NCBI RefSeq assembly: GCF_001885615.1
Contig: NZ_LSRN01000024.1
Span: 1 to 42,773, forward strand
Origin: Alkalibacterium sp. 20
GTDB lineage: Bacteria; Bacillota; Bacilli; Lactobacillales; Carnobacteriaceae_A
Length of the DNA stretch: 42,773 nucleotides
Direction: 5' to 3'
Part shown: piece by piece, positions 1 to 9,121 of the stretch
Position numbering within the stretch: the stretch's first letter is position 1
How the letters are laid out: each line of letters begins with the position of its first letter
Translations under genes and position numbers: made by a program
Notes under the pieces: model-generated
The model's database searches: none
Told to the model about the DNA's origin: nothing
The model's input: the letters and a program-made list of their open reading frames with translations, nothing else

Positions 1-855
1 ACGCGGTATGAAGCAGAATTTCAAACAATTAAAAAACTCGACAAAGAAGGATTCAAAATAACCGTACTCTGTGATGTGTTAAATGTCAGTCGGGCAGGGT
101 ATTATAAGTGGCTAAACCGCAAACCATCCGAATCAGAATTGCGTCTGAGACACCTGATCACACTCATTCAAACCGTTTATGACGAACTTAAGGGAATAAT
201 ATACGGTTATCGTCGCATGACGATTTACCTTAATCATTTTCTTAACGCCCAGGTGAATCATAAATGTGTGTATCGTTTGATGCGATTCCTCGGATTAAAA
301 GCCGTTATCCGTCGGAAACGGTATACCTATAAACCGCATAAGCCCGCACATGTCGCTGAGAATATACTCAATAGAGAATTTCAAGCGGACTATAAAGCTA
401 TGGGAGTCCTGTTAACGGATATCACAGAATTCAAGTATGGCCAGCAGTCAAAAGCTTATCTCAGTGCGATTCTCGACTACTGAGAGAATCATATCATCGC
501 GTTTAAATTATCTAAACGTAATAATAATGCGTTAGTTCATGATACACTCACTCAAATCGAGGACAGTCTCATCCCAACGAAAACATTATTGCATAGTGAT
601 CGCGGCTTCCAGTACACCTCACATGGATATAAACGCTTTGTCAAAAAAAACAAAATTATATAGAACATGTCCTGTGTCGGAAAATGCATTGATAACGGTC
701 CGATGGAGAACTTTTGGGGTATTATCAAAGAAGAAATGTATCGGTTAACCACCTATGACACGTTTGAAGCATTAGAAACGGATATAGAACGCTATGTGGC
801 GTTCTATAATACGAAACGCGTCACACTCAAGATGGGATTAAAAATTCCAGCATAA
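1..855 (+). pseudogene. IS3-family transposase orfB, two nonsense codons, 5' end outside window
   Basis: Frame 1 is open from the first base and encodes the helical DNA-binding part followed by an rve-type DDE integrase core. The catalytic residues are all recognisable: Asp in LLTDITEFKYG, Asp in LHSDRGFQYTS and Glu in NGPMENFWGIIKEEMY. Two in-frame stops break the frame, TGA at 481-483 just after the first catalytic Asp region and TAG at 661-663 just before NMSCVGKCIDNG. The protein sequence resumes in the same frame after each stop, so these are point mutations and not frameshifts. The C-terminus ends at TAA 853-855 shortly after the YNTKR motif. An active transposase is not expected. Whether the 5' part is intact cannot be seen. 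Confidence 0.88.
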
Positions 856-893
856 GAAAAAAGCCATGCATGAAAGTAATCATACATGGCACA
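856..893 (-). terminator. Minus-strand terminator inside the IS 3' end
   Basis: Arms 863-873 and 880-890 pair (gccatgcatga with tcatacatggc, one G-U) around a 6-nt loop. Read on the minus strand the hairpin is followed by six T residues. It would stop transcription leaving the PBP gene before it enters the transposase on the antisense strand. Confidence 0.6.
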
Positions 894-971
894 AACTATT
901 TTGTTTATTTACCTGTCTACTTGACAGGGGGCAGTTCATTGATAAGGGCCATTTTTCTGTTCTTTTAACGT

Positions 972-3443
972 TTACTCGTCGTCATCGTCTCCATCACCAT
1001 CGTCAGACTCTTCGTCGTCTTCAGGTTCGTCAGATTCGCTTGAAGAACTTCGACCAGACCAGAAGTTTGCCAACTCTTTATCGGTTGCTTCGATGGCAAA
1101 ATCATAAACGGTTGATCCAGGGACGTTATCAACTTTAAAGAGTTCAGAATGCGTTGAACCGGAATAATTAATGGTTCTACCACCTGGCGTTTTGACTGCT
1201 CCGGATTTCATGCCGGTATTTTGAATGACCGACTCCGTTGTTACCCCTGATGGAACTGGAAACTCTTCGTTGACTCCAAAGATGTCAGGATTCACTTCAT
1301 ACACAGCACTCATTAATTCTGCCCAGAAGTTACGATTACGACGGCTTGGATGGATACCGAAGTCATCGCCTAAGCTATATTCGTCATCACCATAGCCGAT
1401 CCAGGTACCGAAACTGATACGTGGCGTACTGGCAGCATACCAGATATCCGCACGGTCTTGGGTCGTACCGGTTTTAGATATCCAGTCCGCATCGAATTGC
1501 AGCAGATCCATTGTTCCACGAGCTGTACCCTCAGTGTGAACATCTCTCAACATATCTACTAACAGATAATTGGTATCTGCTCCCCAAACACGGGTTTCTT
1601 CAATCTGGTGTTCAAATACAATGTCCCCATTGTTGTCTTCGATCCGTTCAATGACGTAAGGCTCGACGTGAACACCGTCATTGCCCATAGTAGAAAAGGC
1701 ACTGATCAAGTCGACTGGAGGGATTCCTTTACTCAATCCTCCGAGAGCGAAAGAGGGATTAGTAAACTCTTCACTAGGAATCTGTACTTCGTCTAAGCCC
1801 ATGCGTCGAATATATTTTTCTGAGATATTGTCATCTCTCATGGTCATGTAAATTTTTGAAGCAGGTATATTCTGTGAGACCGCTAACGCTTGTCTGGCGG
1901 TCATCCATTCGTTCGTAATGCGAACGGCATTGGTGACGGGATGACCGACATAGCCACCCGCACTTGAACTCCAGGTAGGGACGCTATATTCTGTATCTGG
2001 AATAATGGTGGCGGGTGTAATCAAACCGTGTTCAATTGCCGGACCGTAAACAGCTAAAGGTTTTATAACTGATCCAGGACTCCGGTTACTCTTGAATGCG
2101 ACGTTATATTGTTGTCTGTCGTAATCAGTACCGCCTATAAATCCAAGGACACGTCCGGTCTGATTTTCGATCATAGCTCCGGCTGTATTGATTGGCACTT
2201 CGACCGTTTGCGTTTCACCGTCATCGTCTTCATAGGTAAATGAACGGGGATTGCCCAATTGATCTTTGTACTCCGCGGTGACACGTTCCAATGTATCATG
2301 AATTTCTTTATCAATAGTTGTGTGTACGCTATACCCTTGATTTCTAATAGCGTAATCTGCACGCTGTTTGTATTCGTTCGTTAACTCGGGATTTTCTTCC
2401 AGCATCTCGTCAGTGATTTCATCATCTCGCATGAATGCTTCTTTGAGCAATTCCTCTGATTCTTCGAGAGCTAGATCATAAACATATGAGTTATCATTGG
2501 TTTCTACGTTTTTCCTGTTGATGAAGTCCTGGGTAATATCATATGCGCGTGCTTCTTCGAATTGAGCTTTTGTAATATAACCTGCACGGTACATACGGAA
2601 GATAACTTCTTTCTGACGTGAGATACCTAATCCTTGATTTTCTTTAATTTCACCATATTGTGTATAAGGGCTAAAAATAATCGGACGTTGTGGCAATCCC
2701 GCTATGAAGGCAGCTTGTGGCAGTGTTACGTCACTCGCCGGCACACCGAAAATACCTTGTGCGGCTTCTTCAACTCCGGCAATGTTCTGGCCTTTATTGT
2801 TACGTCCAAAAGGTGAGACGTTTAAATAGGCTTCCAAGATCTCGTCTTTATCCACCTCGTTCTCCAAATGGTAAGCAAGCAGAATTTCATTTGCCTTACG
2901 CTCGTGTGTGGCTTCGGGGGACAAGATTTGCTGCTTGATCAACTGTTGCGTGAGTGTTGATCCACCTGTAGTGGTACTTGCTTCTGAGAGATCTTGAACG
3001 AGAGCGCGAGCCACAGCTTTGGGTACGACACCGTCATGATCGAAGAAGTGTTCGTCTTCTGTAGAAACCACAGCATTGATCAGCAGTTCTGAGACGTTTT
3101 CGACTGGTATAGGGGTACGAAGTAGGTCTGAACGGACATCACTAATGAGTGAGCCGTCAGCATAGTACATACTTGATTTTTGAGTATAATCATTGATTTG
3201 ACCCATCATTTGTTCACGATCAGGAATTTCTGATCCATGAACGAGCGAGGCAAAATAACCGACTGCTGTACCTGCACCGAGCGAGCCGGCAATGAGTAAT
3301 ACAATTACGACCAGAATGATCAAAGCTTTAGCTACACGGTAAAAGATGTCGAAGTAATAGACAACGGATTGAAAAAGAGATGATTGTTCTGTTTCTTGGG
3401 TTTCTTCCGACTGTTTGAGTTCTTCATTTTCAGATCGTTTCAT
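972..3443 (-). CDS. Class A penicillin-binding protein (bifunctional glycosyltransferase/transpeptidase)
   Basis: This 823-residue enzyme polymerises lipid II glycan strands and cross-links their peptides outside the membrane. A short acidic cytoplasmic tail precedes one membrane helix (about 40-66). The GT51 domain shows EDEHFFDHDG with catalytic Glu129, then GGSTLTQQLIKQ, RKANEILLAYHLE and a YLN segment. The transpeptidase domain has the SxxK motif at Ser458-Lys461, SQN at 523-525 and KTGT at 657-660. The last 25 residues are almost all Ser, Asp and Glu, which is unusual. The frame is open to 3524, but I chose ATG at 3443 because AAGGAG lies just upstream. It is closest in kind to the PBP1A/PBP2A group of Lactobacillales; the exact orthologue is not assigned. 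The IS lies immediately downstream. Confidence 0.93.
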   Translation of the reverse strand: MKRSENEELKQSEETQETEQSSLFQSVVYYFDIFYRVAKALIILVVIVLLIAGSLGAGTAVGYFASLVHGSEIPDREQMMGQINDYTQKSSMYYADGSLISDVRSDLLRTPIPVENVSELLINAVVSTEDEHFFDHDGVVPKAVARALVQDLSEASTTTGGSTLTQQLIKQQILSPEATHERKANEILLAYHLENEVDKDEILEAYLNVSPFGRNNKGQNIAGVEEAAQGIFGVPASDVTLPQAAFIAGLPQRPIIFSPYTQYGEIKENQGLGISRQKEVIFRMYRAGYITKAQFEEARAYDITQDFINRKNVETNDNSYVYDLALEESEELLKEAFMRDDEITDEMLEENPELTNEYKQRADYAIRNQGYSVHTTIDKEIHDTLERVTAEYKDQLGNPRSFTYEDDDGETQTVEVPINTAGAMIENQTGRVLGFIGGTDYDRQQYNVAFKSNRSPGSVIKPLAVYGPAIEHGLITPATIIPDTEYSVPTWSSSAGGYVGHPVTNAVRITNEWMTARQALAVSQNIPASKIYMTMRDDNISEKYIRRMGLDEVQIPSEEFTNPSFALGGLSKGIPPVDLISAFSTMGNDGVHVEPYVIERIEDNNGDIVFEHQIEETRVWGADTNYLLVDMLRDVHTEGTARGTMDLLQFDADWISKTGTTQDRADIWYAASTPRISFGTWIGYGDDEYSLGDDFGIHPSRRNRNFWAELMSAVYEVNPDIFGVNEEFPVPSGVTTESVIQNTGMKSGAVKTPGGRTINYSGSTHSELFKVDNVPGSTVYDFAIEATDKELANFWSGRSSSSESDEPEDDEESDDGDGDDDDE

Positions 3444-3623
3444 TATAGACTCCTTAATAGTGCATATAGTGATATGACTTGGTATATTATAGCAAAACCG
3501 AGATAAAAATAAAATGAAAGGCAAGGCATTCTTATAACTATTTTGGTATTGTGACCAAATTGTTAAGTCAATACACGATAGAATGTCTCTATGCGATGAG
3601 CGGTTCGCAGAAGATATAAGTGA

Positions 3624-4589
3624 TCAGACCATTTCAGGAAGTTTTTCTCCTATTGCTCCCAAACGATTTCCAACGTCTTCTCTACTTAAGTTATGCTCTT
3701 GGACATAACGATTCCAAGGATGGATACGGCAGTCGTAAGAACAGCCTCTTAAATATTTGTGTTCATTTTCTTTAGAGGTAATATACTGACGGTTACATTC
3801 CGGATTGGCACAGTTTACGTAACGCTCACATGGTTTGCCGTCATACCAATCTTTTGCAACAATGTTTTTATCGACTTTATTGATATCAACGCTGATGCGT
3901 TCATCGAACACATACATCTTGCCGTCCCATTTTTCACCTTTTGTCTCAGGATCAGTACCATAGTGATGAATTCCACCATGCAGTTGACCCACGTCTTCAA
4001 AGCCTTCTTTCATTAACCAGCCTGTAAGTTTTTCACAACGGATCCCCCCCGTACAATAAGTCAAGACGCGTTTATCCATGAATTTTTCTTTGTTTTCTTT
4101 GATCCAGTCAGGTAAATCTCTAAAAGATTGAATATCTGGTCGAACAGCACCCCTGAAATGACCTAAGTCGTATTCATAAGCATTACGTGCATCCAGGACG
4201 ATTGTGTTTTCGCCTTCCATAGCTTCTTTCCATTCTAAAGGATCCAGGAATTTACCAGTGACTAAACTAGCATCGTGATCTTCTTCTCCCAATTTCAATG
4301 AAACAATTTCCGGTCGGTAACGGACATACATTTTTTTAAAGGCATGTTCGTCAACGTCATCGATCTTGAAAAACATATCTTTGAAACGTTCGTCTAAGCG
4401 GACAGCTTCCATATAATCATCAGTTTGTTTGACCGTTCCTGAACAGGTGCCATTTATTCCTTCTTCTGAAACAAGAATACGTCCTTTTAAACCGATGTCT
4501 TCACATAATTTCATATGTTCATCTCTAAATCTTTCGGGATCTTCAATTTTTACGTATTTATAATAAAGTAGTACACGGTAATCACTCAT
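3624..4589 (-). CDS. trhO: tRNA uridine(34) hydroxylase TrhO (rhodanese family)
   Basis: The 321-residue protein matches the YceA/TrhO family, which hydroxylates wobble uridine 34 of tRNA to 5-hydroxyuridine using prephenate-independent chemistry. The N-terminal ferredoxin-like part (about 1-100) includes [15 protein letters not shown]. The central rhodanese domain carries the active loop [10 protein letters not shown] with Cys179. The C-terminal tail is rich in cysteine ([10 protein letters not shown] and CSYDCR), as in Gram-positive members. Start ATG 4589 follows a strong AAGGAGGAA ribosome site. The gene stands alone between the PBP gene and the divergent cell wall hydrolase. The reaction is known for the family; nothing local bears on regulation. 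Confidence 0.92.
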   Translation of the reverse strand: MSDYRVLLYYKYVKIEDPERFRDEHMKLCEDIGLKGRILVSEEGINGTCSGTVKQTDDYMEAVRLDERFKDMFFKIDDVDEHAFKKMYVRYRPEIVSLKLGEEDHDASLVTGKFLDPLEWKEAMEGENTIVLDARNAYEYDLGHFRGAVRPDIQSFRDLPDWIKENKEKFMDKRVLTYCTGGIRCEKLTGWLMKEGFEDVGQLHGGIHHYGTDPETKGEKWDGKMYVFDERISVDINKVDKNIVAKDWYDGKPCERYVNCANPECNRQYITSKENEHKYLRGCSYDCRIHPWNRYVQEHNLSREDVGNRLGAIGEKLPEMV

Positions 4590-4724
4590 CGTTCTTCCTC
4601 CTTGGATACAATTGAAAACTCTTTATTAACAAGTCTAATTACTACAAATTATAGTTGTTGACGGACTAAATTACAAGTAAACGGCATGCGCAGACTTGTG
4701 AAAGTTGCACAAGTGAAACGAAAG

Positions 4725-4741
4725 TGTAAACTAATTGAAAT
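4725..4741 (+). promoter_or_regulatory. Candidate WalR (YycF) box
   Basis: TGTAAA-N5-TGAAAT fits the WalR consensus TGTWAH-N5-TGTWAH with one mismatch in the second half. It lies 21 bp upstream of the extended -10 element at 4760-4768, in the usual position for WalR activation of cell wall hydrolase genes. WalR control of CwlO/SagA-type hydrolases is known in other Firmicutes; here it is inferred. Confidence 0.5.
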
Positions 4742-4759
4742 CATACTATTATATACAAA

Positions 4760-4768
4760 TGGTATACT
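4760..4768 (+). promoter_or_regulatory. Extended -10 promoter of the NlpC/P60 hydrolase gene
   Basis: TGGTATACT is an extended -10 element about 90 bp before the start codon. No good -35 hexamer sits 17 bp upstream, which suits an activator-dependent promoter. The long 5' leader (about 85 nt) has no obvious structure. Confidence 0.5.
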
Positions 4769-4859
4769 TTATTCTGTTAGGTTAGAGAACATGCTAACTT
4801 TTAGTCGGAATATATACTTATAAACACTTCAATCAACCACTCAATGGAGGGAATAACCT

Positions 4860-6290
4860 TTGAAAAAGAATATGATTATATCAACATTGACAACCACTTT
4901 ATTATTAAGCACACTTGCTCTTTCACCCGATGTACTAGCGAATGAGTATGATGATGCCATTCAGGATAACTTAAATATAATAGAAGAAACTGAAAATAGT
5001 GTACATAATATAGATAGTACCATTCAGTCATTAGAAATTGAAGTTCAAAATACTGAAGAAGAATTAACTGCCATCACCAATGATATTACAGCCAATGAAG
5101 AGCATGTTGCAGAAGTTGTGGAGCGATTGGAAAAAGCTCATAATGAAATGAAAGACTTGCAGGAAGAAATTGCCGATTTGGAAGTTATCATTGAGAAACG
5201 TACTGAACAACTTGAGAAACAGGCAAGAAAAATTCAAGTGGATGGTCAAACGGCCAACTACATTGAATTTATTATCGATGCAGAATCATTAGGTGATATC
5301 TTGGGTCGCATCGATGTCGTTTCTAATCTTGTTGGCTCTAACCGCAAACTGGTTGAAGCTCAAGTGAGAGATAAAGAAGTCGTCATTGAAAAAGAAAACC
5401 AGACTGAAAAGACCATCGTTCAGCAAAATGCATTGGCTGCAGAACTTGAAGGTATTTCAGAAGAACTGGAACAGCAATCTTTAGAAAAAGAAGTTCTGGT
5501 TGCTCAAATTGCCTCAGAAAGAGCGACAGCTGAAGGAGATCGCCAGCGTTTCTTAACTGAGAAAGCAGAAGCTGAAAAAGCTGTTGTTGAACTGGTTGTT
5601 GCCAGAGAAGAAGCCGCACAAGCAGCTCGTGAAGCACAAGAGAGAAGACGTGCTGAAGCAGCACAGGCAGAGGAATTAAGACAACGTGAAGCTGAAGTAG
5701 TGGAAGCAGAAGTTTCCGTTTCATCATCTGAATCAAATCAGACCGCGCAAACAGTTTCGAACGTAACGGTTAACAGTACACAACCAACTGAATCGAGCTC
5801 TACTGCTTCAAATAGCAGCAATCAAGCGACAGTATCGACTAGTGAAGCTGTACAATCTTCACCAGAAACCAGCAAACCTAAAACTAAACCAACACCAACA
5901 CCAGCACCTGCGACTGCACCAGCAAGCAATGGTGTGTCATGGGGACAAATCAGCTCTTATGCAAATGGCGTTTTAGGCACACCATATCTTTATGGCGGAT
6001 CAACTACAGCTGCATTTGACTGTTCTGGTTTTACAAGTTATGTCTTCAGACAAGCTGGGGTTAGTCTTGCACGTTCTGCTGCCGGACAATATGCATCCTC
6101 ACAAAAAGTGTCGAATCCGCGTGCAGGAGATTTAGTGTTCTTCTCTGAAAATGGAACACGTGTGAGTCACGTAGGGATCTATGTTGGAAACGGACAATTT
6201 ATCGGTGCTCAAACGAGTACAGGTGTCGCTTACACGAGTGTAAATTCTAATTACTGGGGACCTCGTTTAGTTGGATACGGAAGATATTAA
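4860..6290 (+). CDS. Secreted coiled-coil NlpC/P60 peptidoglycan hydrolase (CwlO/SagA-like)
   Basis: The 476-residue exported protein probably cuts peptide stems in the septal or lateral wall. It has a signal peptide (cleavage likely after VLA at 27), a long coiled coil from about 28 to 280 rich in Glu, Gln and Ala, a Ser/Thr linker and a proline stretch (PTPTPAPATAPA near 344-355). The C-terminal NlpC/P60 domain (about 359-476) has catalytic Cys388 in FDCSGF and His437 in SHVGIY. This is the architecture of CwlO, SagA and P60, whose coiled coils are in some species controlled by FtsEX. Start TTG 4860 was chosen because GGAGG lies 9 nt upstream and the signal peptide begins there. Endopeptidase specificity is inferred from the family. 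Confidence 0.9.
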   Translation: MKKNMIISTLTTTLLLSTLALSPDVLANEYDDAIQDNLNIIEETENSVHNIDSTIQSLEIEVQNTEEELTAITNDITANEEHVAEVVERLEKAHNEMKDLQEEIADLEVIIEKRTEQLEKQARKIQVDGQTANYIEFIIDAESLGDILGRIDVVSNLVGSNRKLVEAQVRDKEVVIEKENQTEKTIVQQNALAAELEGISEELEQQSLEKEVLVAQIASERATAEGDRQRFLTEKAEAEKAVVELVVAREEAAQAAREAQERRRAEAAQAEELRQREAEVVEAEVSVSSSESNQTAQTVSNVTVNSTQPTESSSTASNSSNQATVSTSEAVQSSPETSKPKTKPTPTPAPATAPASNGVSWGQISSYANGVLGTPYLYGGSTTAAFDCSGFTSYVFRQAGVSLARSAAGQYASSQKVSNPRAGDLVFFSENGTRVSHVGIYVGNGQFIGAQTSTGVAYTSVNSNYWGPRLVGYGRY

Positions 6291-6310
6291 GAAAAAATAA
6301 TTAATTTGAG

Positions 6311-6362
6311 AAAGACCATTCCACCTTGAGAGAATTAATCTTGAGGCAGGAATGGTCTTTCG
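6311..6362 (+). terminator. Terminator-like hairpin after the hydrolase gene
   Basis: A perfect 12-bp inverted repeat (aaagaccattcc at 6311-6322, ggaatggtcttt at 6349-6360) encloses a 26-nt loop. The T tract is weak, so termination may be partial; a second hairpin follows. Confidence 0.55.
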
Positions 6363-6377
6363 TATTTTAATGGGAGG

Positions 6378-6403
6378 AAACTCGTCTCGTGACGAGTTTT
6401 TAC
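6378..6403 (+). terminator. Second terminator hairpin after the hydrolase gene
   Basis: aactcgtc and gacgagtt form an 8-9 bp stem with a TCGT loop, followed by five T residues. It probably backs up the hairpin at 6311-6362. Confidence 0.6.
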
Positions 6404-6537
6404 TTTATTGAGCTAAGTCATAGGGGATAAAGGATTGAGCAGTACCAATGGAGAGCTCATTAGGATCACTCAAGCGCGGTAGTCATTTGAGCGATACCAA
6501 TTGCAGACGAAATCGACTCAACTATTATTTTCTAGAC
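6404..6537. other. Gene-free spacer with a stem-loop and short repeats
   Basis: No credible gene is seen here. The spacer holds a stem-loop (atcactcaa 6465-6473 with ttgagcgat 6487-6495, one G-U) and two copies of a TTGAGC-N2-TACCAAT motif. The string ACTCAAGCGCGG in the stem-loop matches ACTCACGAGCGG of the 51-bp array at 28300 in 10 of 12 positions. The function is unknown. Confidence 0.35.
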
Positions 6538-6590
6538 AAAAAAGCGGTGAGCCTATCCCTGAAAAAGAATAGGCTCACCGCTTTTTCGGT
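6536..6590. terminator. Bidirectional terminator between the hydrolase and pepF
   Basis: A 16-bp perfect stem (6541-6556 with 6569-6584, aaagcggtgagcctat) is flanked by A and T runs on both sides. It serves pepF on the minus strand and can act as a final stop for plus-strand transcripts. Confidence 0.85.
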
Positions 6591-6610
6591 AAATGATAGA
6601 GTTATTCTAT

Positions 6611-8416
6611 TTAAACTCTGTCAGCTGTCAGAGCCAAATAGTCATCGATGTCCGTCAGTATTTCGTCGATCGCCGACTGCCAGAAAGTTGATTGCGTCAA
6701 ATCAACACCAAGATGTTTTTCAGCCAGCTCTTCGGTAGTCATGCTGGCCGTGTCTCTAAGCAGATTACGGTAATCTGTTTCAAAAGACTTGCCTTCCTGT
6801 TTAGCTTTAGAGTAGATACCTAAACTAAAGAGGAAGCCGAATGTATATGGGAAGTTGTAGAAGGAAAGTCCCGTAATGTGAAAATGCAATTTGCTCGCCC
6901 AGAAGGTTGGATGATAAGTATCTAAGGAATCTAAAAAGGCTTCTTTTTGTGCTTCTTCCATGATCGTACTCAATTGATCTTCGTCAACTAATCCCTTTTG
7001 GCGCGCTTCATAAAAACGTTTTTCGAACAGGAAACGGCTGTGTATGTTCATAAACATAACGGCGGCTCGCGAAATTTTACTGTCCAGTAAAGCAATCTTT
7101 TCTTCATCGGAGGCAGCAGCTTCGACGGTGGCGTCTGAAATAAGTATTTCCGCAAAAGTTGAAGCTGTTTCAGCGACGTTCATTGCATAACTGCGGTTCA
7201 GCACCGGTAAGTCGCGCATGACATGACTATGGTAGGCGTGTCCTAATTCGTGAGCAAGGGTAGAGACGTTGTTGGCACTTCCAGAGAACGTCATGAAAAT
7301 ACGGGATTGCTTACTTTCTGGAAGATTGGAACAGTAAGCGCCTGGACGTTTGCTTTCTTTATCCTCAGCTTCGACCCAGCCTTCATCAAACGCACGTTGA
7401 GCCATCATTTGCATTTCTTGACTGAAGCTTCCGAAGTGTTTGGTGACAAACGTTTGAGCCTCGTCAAACGAATAGGTTTTGGGTTCGTAATTACCGATAG
7501 AGACCGGTGCAGTGACATCTGCCCAGTTCAATTTTTCTTTGCCCATCAAAGCCGCTTTACGATTCAGGAAGTCGACTACTTTGGGTTTGTTTTCAGTGAT
7601 CGTATCCCACATGGTAGTCAACGTTTCTTCCTGCATACGATTATATTCAAGTGGTGGAGTTAAGAAGTCTTTTTCATTTCTTAAATCATACGTTTGAAGT
7701 CTGAAACCAGCGAGATGGTTAAGTGTATCAGCAAATAAAGGTGCTTTTTCTTTCCAGGCTTTTTCCCAGTCACCCAGCAGTTGCTGTCTGACCGCTGGAT
7801 CTTCAGAACCCATCAATTTATTGGCTGCCTGTCCCGCTGAAAGATTAGTGGTTTTTCCGTCCTCTTCAAAAGGAACGTTCACACTATTGACGATGGTTTG
7901 ATACATGTTACCAAAACCGTTCAAGCCGTCGAGTGATAATTTTTGAATGATTTTTTCTTCTTTTTCTGATAATAATTTTTGCCCTTTTTCTCTTTTTTCT
8001 TCTAAAGGAAAGGCACTCGTTTGAAAAGGTTCCGTGGAAACGAGGATGTCCCATTCTTTTTCAGAGACGTCTTTCAATTTTTTCATAAAGAGCGTTTCAA
8101 CGGCGCTCATTTGGCTGCCTACCGTACTGAGTTGGTTCACGACTTTGGCAGCTTGCGAGTCTTTAGTGTTTGCTGAAAACAAACCGCGTGCAAAGGTGCC
8201 CGCTTCAGACAAACCATTGCCGATTTTTTCTCTATGTTCTAAAAATGAAGCAAGAGCGTTGAATGATGGAGAATCCTCTTTCGGATCCCATTCCTGGATT
8301 TGAGTCAGTGTTTCTTCAATCAAGGTATCCAGTGCTTTGATATGTGCTTGTAAAGTTTCTGAATGACTGCCCCCTTCAAAAACGCTGTCCATGTTCCAAT
8401 TTAGTGATGATGCCAT
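6611..8416 (-). CDS. pepF: Oligoendopeptidase F family zinc metallopeptidase (M3B)
   Basis: The 601-residue cytoplasmic peptidase is of normal length for the M3B/PepF group, which degrades medium-sized peptides. The zinc motif HELGH spans 389-393, with the third ligand expected in the ETAST segment near 416. The conserved FSGSANNVSTLAHE and PYTFGFLFSLG segments are present. The start ATG 8416 follows GGGGAGAG at good spacing. It has no signal peptide. It stands divergent from the vanZ-like gene with about 110 bp between them, and is transcribed as a single gene into the bidirectional terminator. The substrate is not determined by sequence; paralogues of this subfamily also trim signal peptides or oligopeptides in lactic acid bacteria. 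Confidence 0.92.
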   Translation of the reverse strand: MASSLNWNMDSVFEGGSHSETLQAHIKALDTLIEETLTQIQEWDPKEDSPSFNALASFLEHREKIGNGLSEAGTFARGLFSANTKDSQAAKVVNQLSTVGSQMSAVETLFMKKLKDVSEKEWDILVSTEPFQTSAFPLEEKREKGQKLLSEKEEKIIQKLSLDGLNGFGNMYQTIVNSVNVPFEEDGKTTNLSAGQAANKLMGSEDPAVRQQLLGDWEKAWKEKAPLFADTLNHLAGFRLQTYDLRNEKDFLTPPLEYNRMQEETLTTMWDTITENKPKVVDFLNRKAALMGKEKLNWADVTAPVSIGNYEPKTYSFDEAQTFVTKHFGSFSQEMQMMAQRAFDEGWVEAEDKESKRPGAYCSNLPESKQSRIFMTFSGSANNVSTLAHELGHAYHSHVMRDLPVLNRSYAMNVAETASTFAEILISDATVEAAASDEEKIALLDSKISRAAVMFMNIHSRFLFEKRFYEARQKGLVDEDQLSTIMEEAQKEAFLDSLDTYHPTFWASKLHFHITGLSFYNFPYTFGFLFSLGIYSKAKQEGKSFETDYRNLLRDTASMTTEELAEKHLGVDLTQSTFWQSAIDEILTDIDDYLALTADRV

Positions 8417-8468
8417 TGTTTTATCTCTCCCCTTAAAAATAGACTGATTTTATTGTATCGTTTTTTCC

Positions 8469-8497
8469 TTTTCAAATCCAGGAACATCAGTTAGAAT
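8469..8497 (+). promoter_or_regulatory. Candidate promoter of the vanZ-like gene
   Basis: TTTTCA and TAGAAT are separated by 17 bp, 31 bp upstream of the chosen start codon. Confidence 0.4.
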
Positions 8498-8527
8498 AGA
8501 TGTATTGACTAAATGAGGTGTAATCGA

Positions 8528-9049
8528 ATGAATAAAAAAGTAAGACCAATAGATAATATTTATTTACTACTAGCTTTTGGCATGATGGCGCTCCTTTTTT
8601 ACAGCACGTCCATGGGTTATGAAGATCAAAACGTTCAGCCTTTACTCCATCAATGGCTTGAAGGCGAACCATTAAGGGGACTCCTGGAAAGAGTCGGATT
8701 CATGTATGCCGGCAGCGAAATCAGTGTTGCCGCAAACGGGTACATAGGTTTTGTGGAATTTTTCATCAGAAAAGGGGCACACTTTGTTGCATACTTTTTA
8801 CTGGGGTTATTCTGGTTCTTAGGCTTGAGAAACCGTGTGGACCAACCTTGGCTGACCGTGCTGATCGCGTTGCTGTTGTCAGCGGGGTATGCGTCGTTTG
8901 ATGAACTGAGACAGGCATTCCATCCTAACCGAACAGCTTTGATGGAAGACGTGATGCTGGATACCGCTGGAGCGATAGTCGGAATCGCCACCGCTCTCTT
9001 CGCCAAACCCAAAGGCAGACGAAGGAAAAAAATGAAATTCAAATCTTAG
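8528..9049 (+). CDS. VanZ-like family integral membrane protein
   Basis: The 173-residue protein matches the VanZ-like family (PF04892). It has a first membrane helix near 10-28, a conserved core with FIRKGAHFVAYFLLG, and the signature SFDELRQAFHPNR followed by a helix with DVMLDTAGAIVG, then a basic tail. VanZ itself lowers teicoplanin sensitivity, but most chromosomal members have no known role and this one is not in a glycopeptide resistance cluster. I chose ATG 8528 because GAGGTG lies 7 nt upstream; the frame also has ATG at 8513 but that lies within the ribosome site region. The function remains open. Confidence 0.85.
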   Translation: MNKKVRPIDNIYLLLAFGMMALLFYSTSMGYEDQNVQPLLHQWLEGEPLRGLLERVGFMYAGSEISVAANGYIGFVEFFIRKGAHFVAYFLLGLFWFLGLRNRVDQPWLTVLIALLLSAGYASFDELRQAFHPNRTALMEDVMLDTAGAIVGIATALFAKPKGRRRKKMKFKS

Positions 9050-9121
9050 TTTAAAAAGTTAGCAGAAACAAGTTGATTGACTGGAGTGAGTTGTAAGCGA
9101 ACCCACTATTTTTCAGTAGTC

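Larger units (their letters stand above)
1..938 (+). mobile_element. IS3-family insertion sequence, right part, decayed
   Basis: The element enters from the left edge of the window, so its left end and orfA are not visible. It contains the orfB pseudogene (1-855). Its right end is inferred at about 938, where positions 914-938 read like the terminal inverted repeat common in this family (tgtctacttgacaggggg followed by cagttca). The left repeat lies outside the window, so neither the exact end nor a target-site duplication can be checked. It ends only 33 bp beyond the stop codon of the convergent penicillin-binding protein gene. Confidence 0.7.

Noticed and set aside
539-748. Separate small genes in the IS region
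   Set aside because: They are pieces or shadows of the broken transposase frame.
866-1138. 90-codon plus-strand frame over the IS end
   Set aside because: It crosses the IS boundary and is antisense to the PBP acidic tail.
6448-6738. 96-codon plus-strand frame before pepF
   Set aside because: It crosses a strong bidirectional terminator and runs antisense into pepF, with no ribosome site or known family.
8528-9049. Glycopeptide resistance determinant, because of VanZ similarity
   Set aside because: No other van gene is present, and VanZ-like proteins are common in susceptible Firmicutes.
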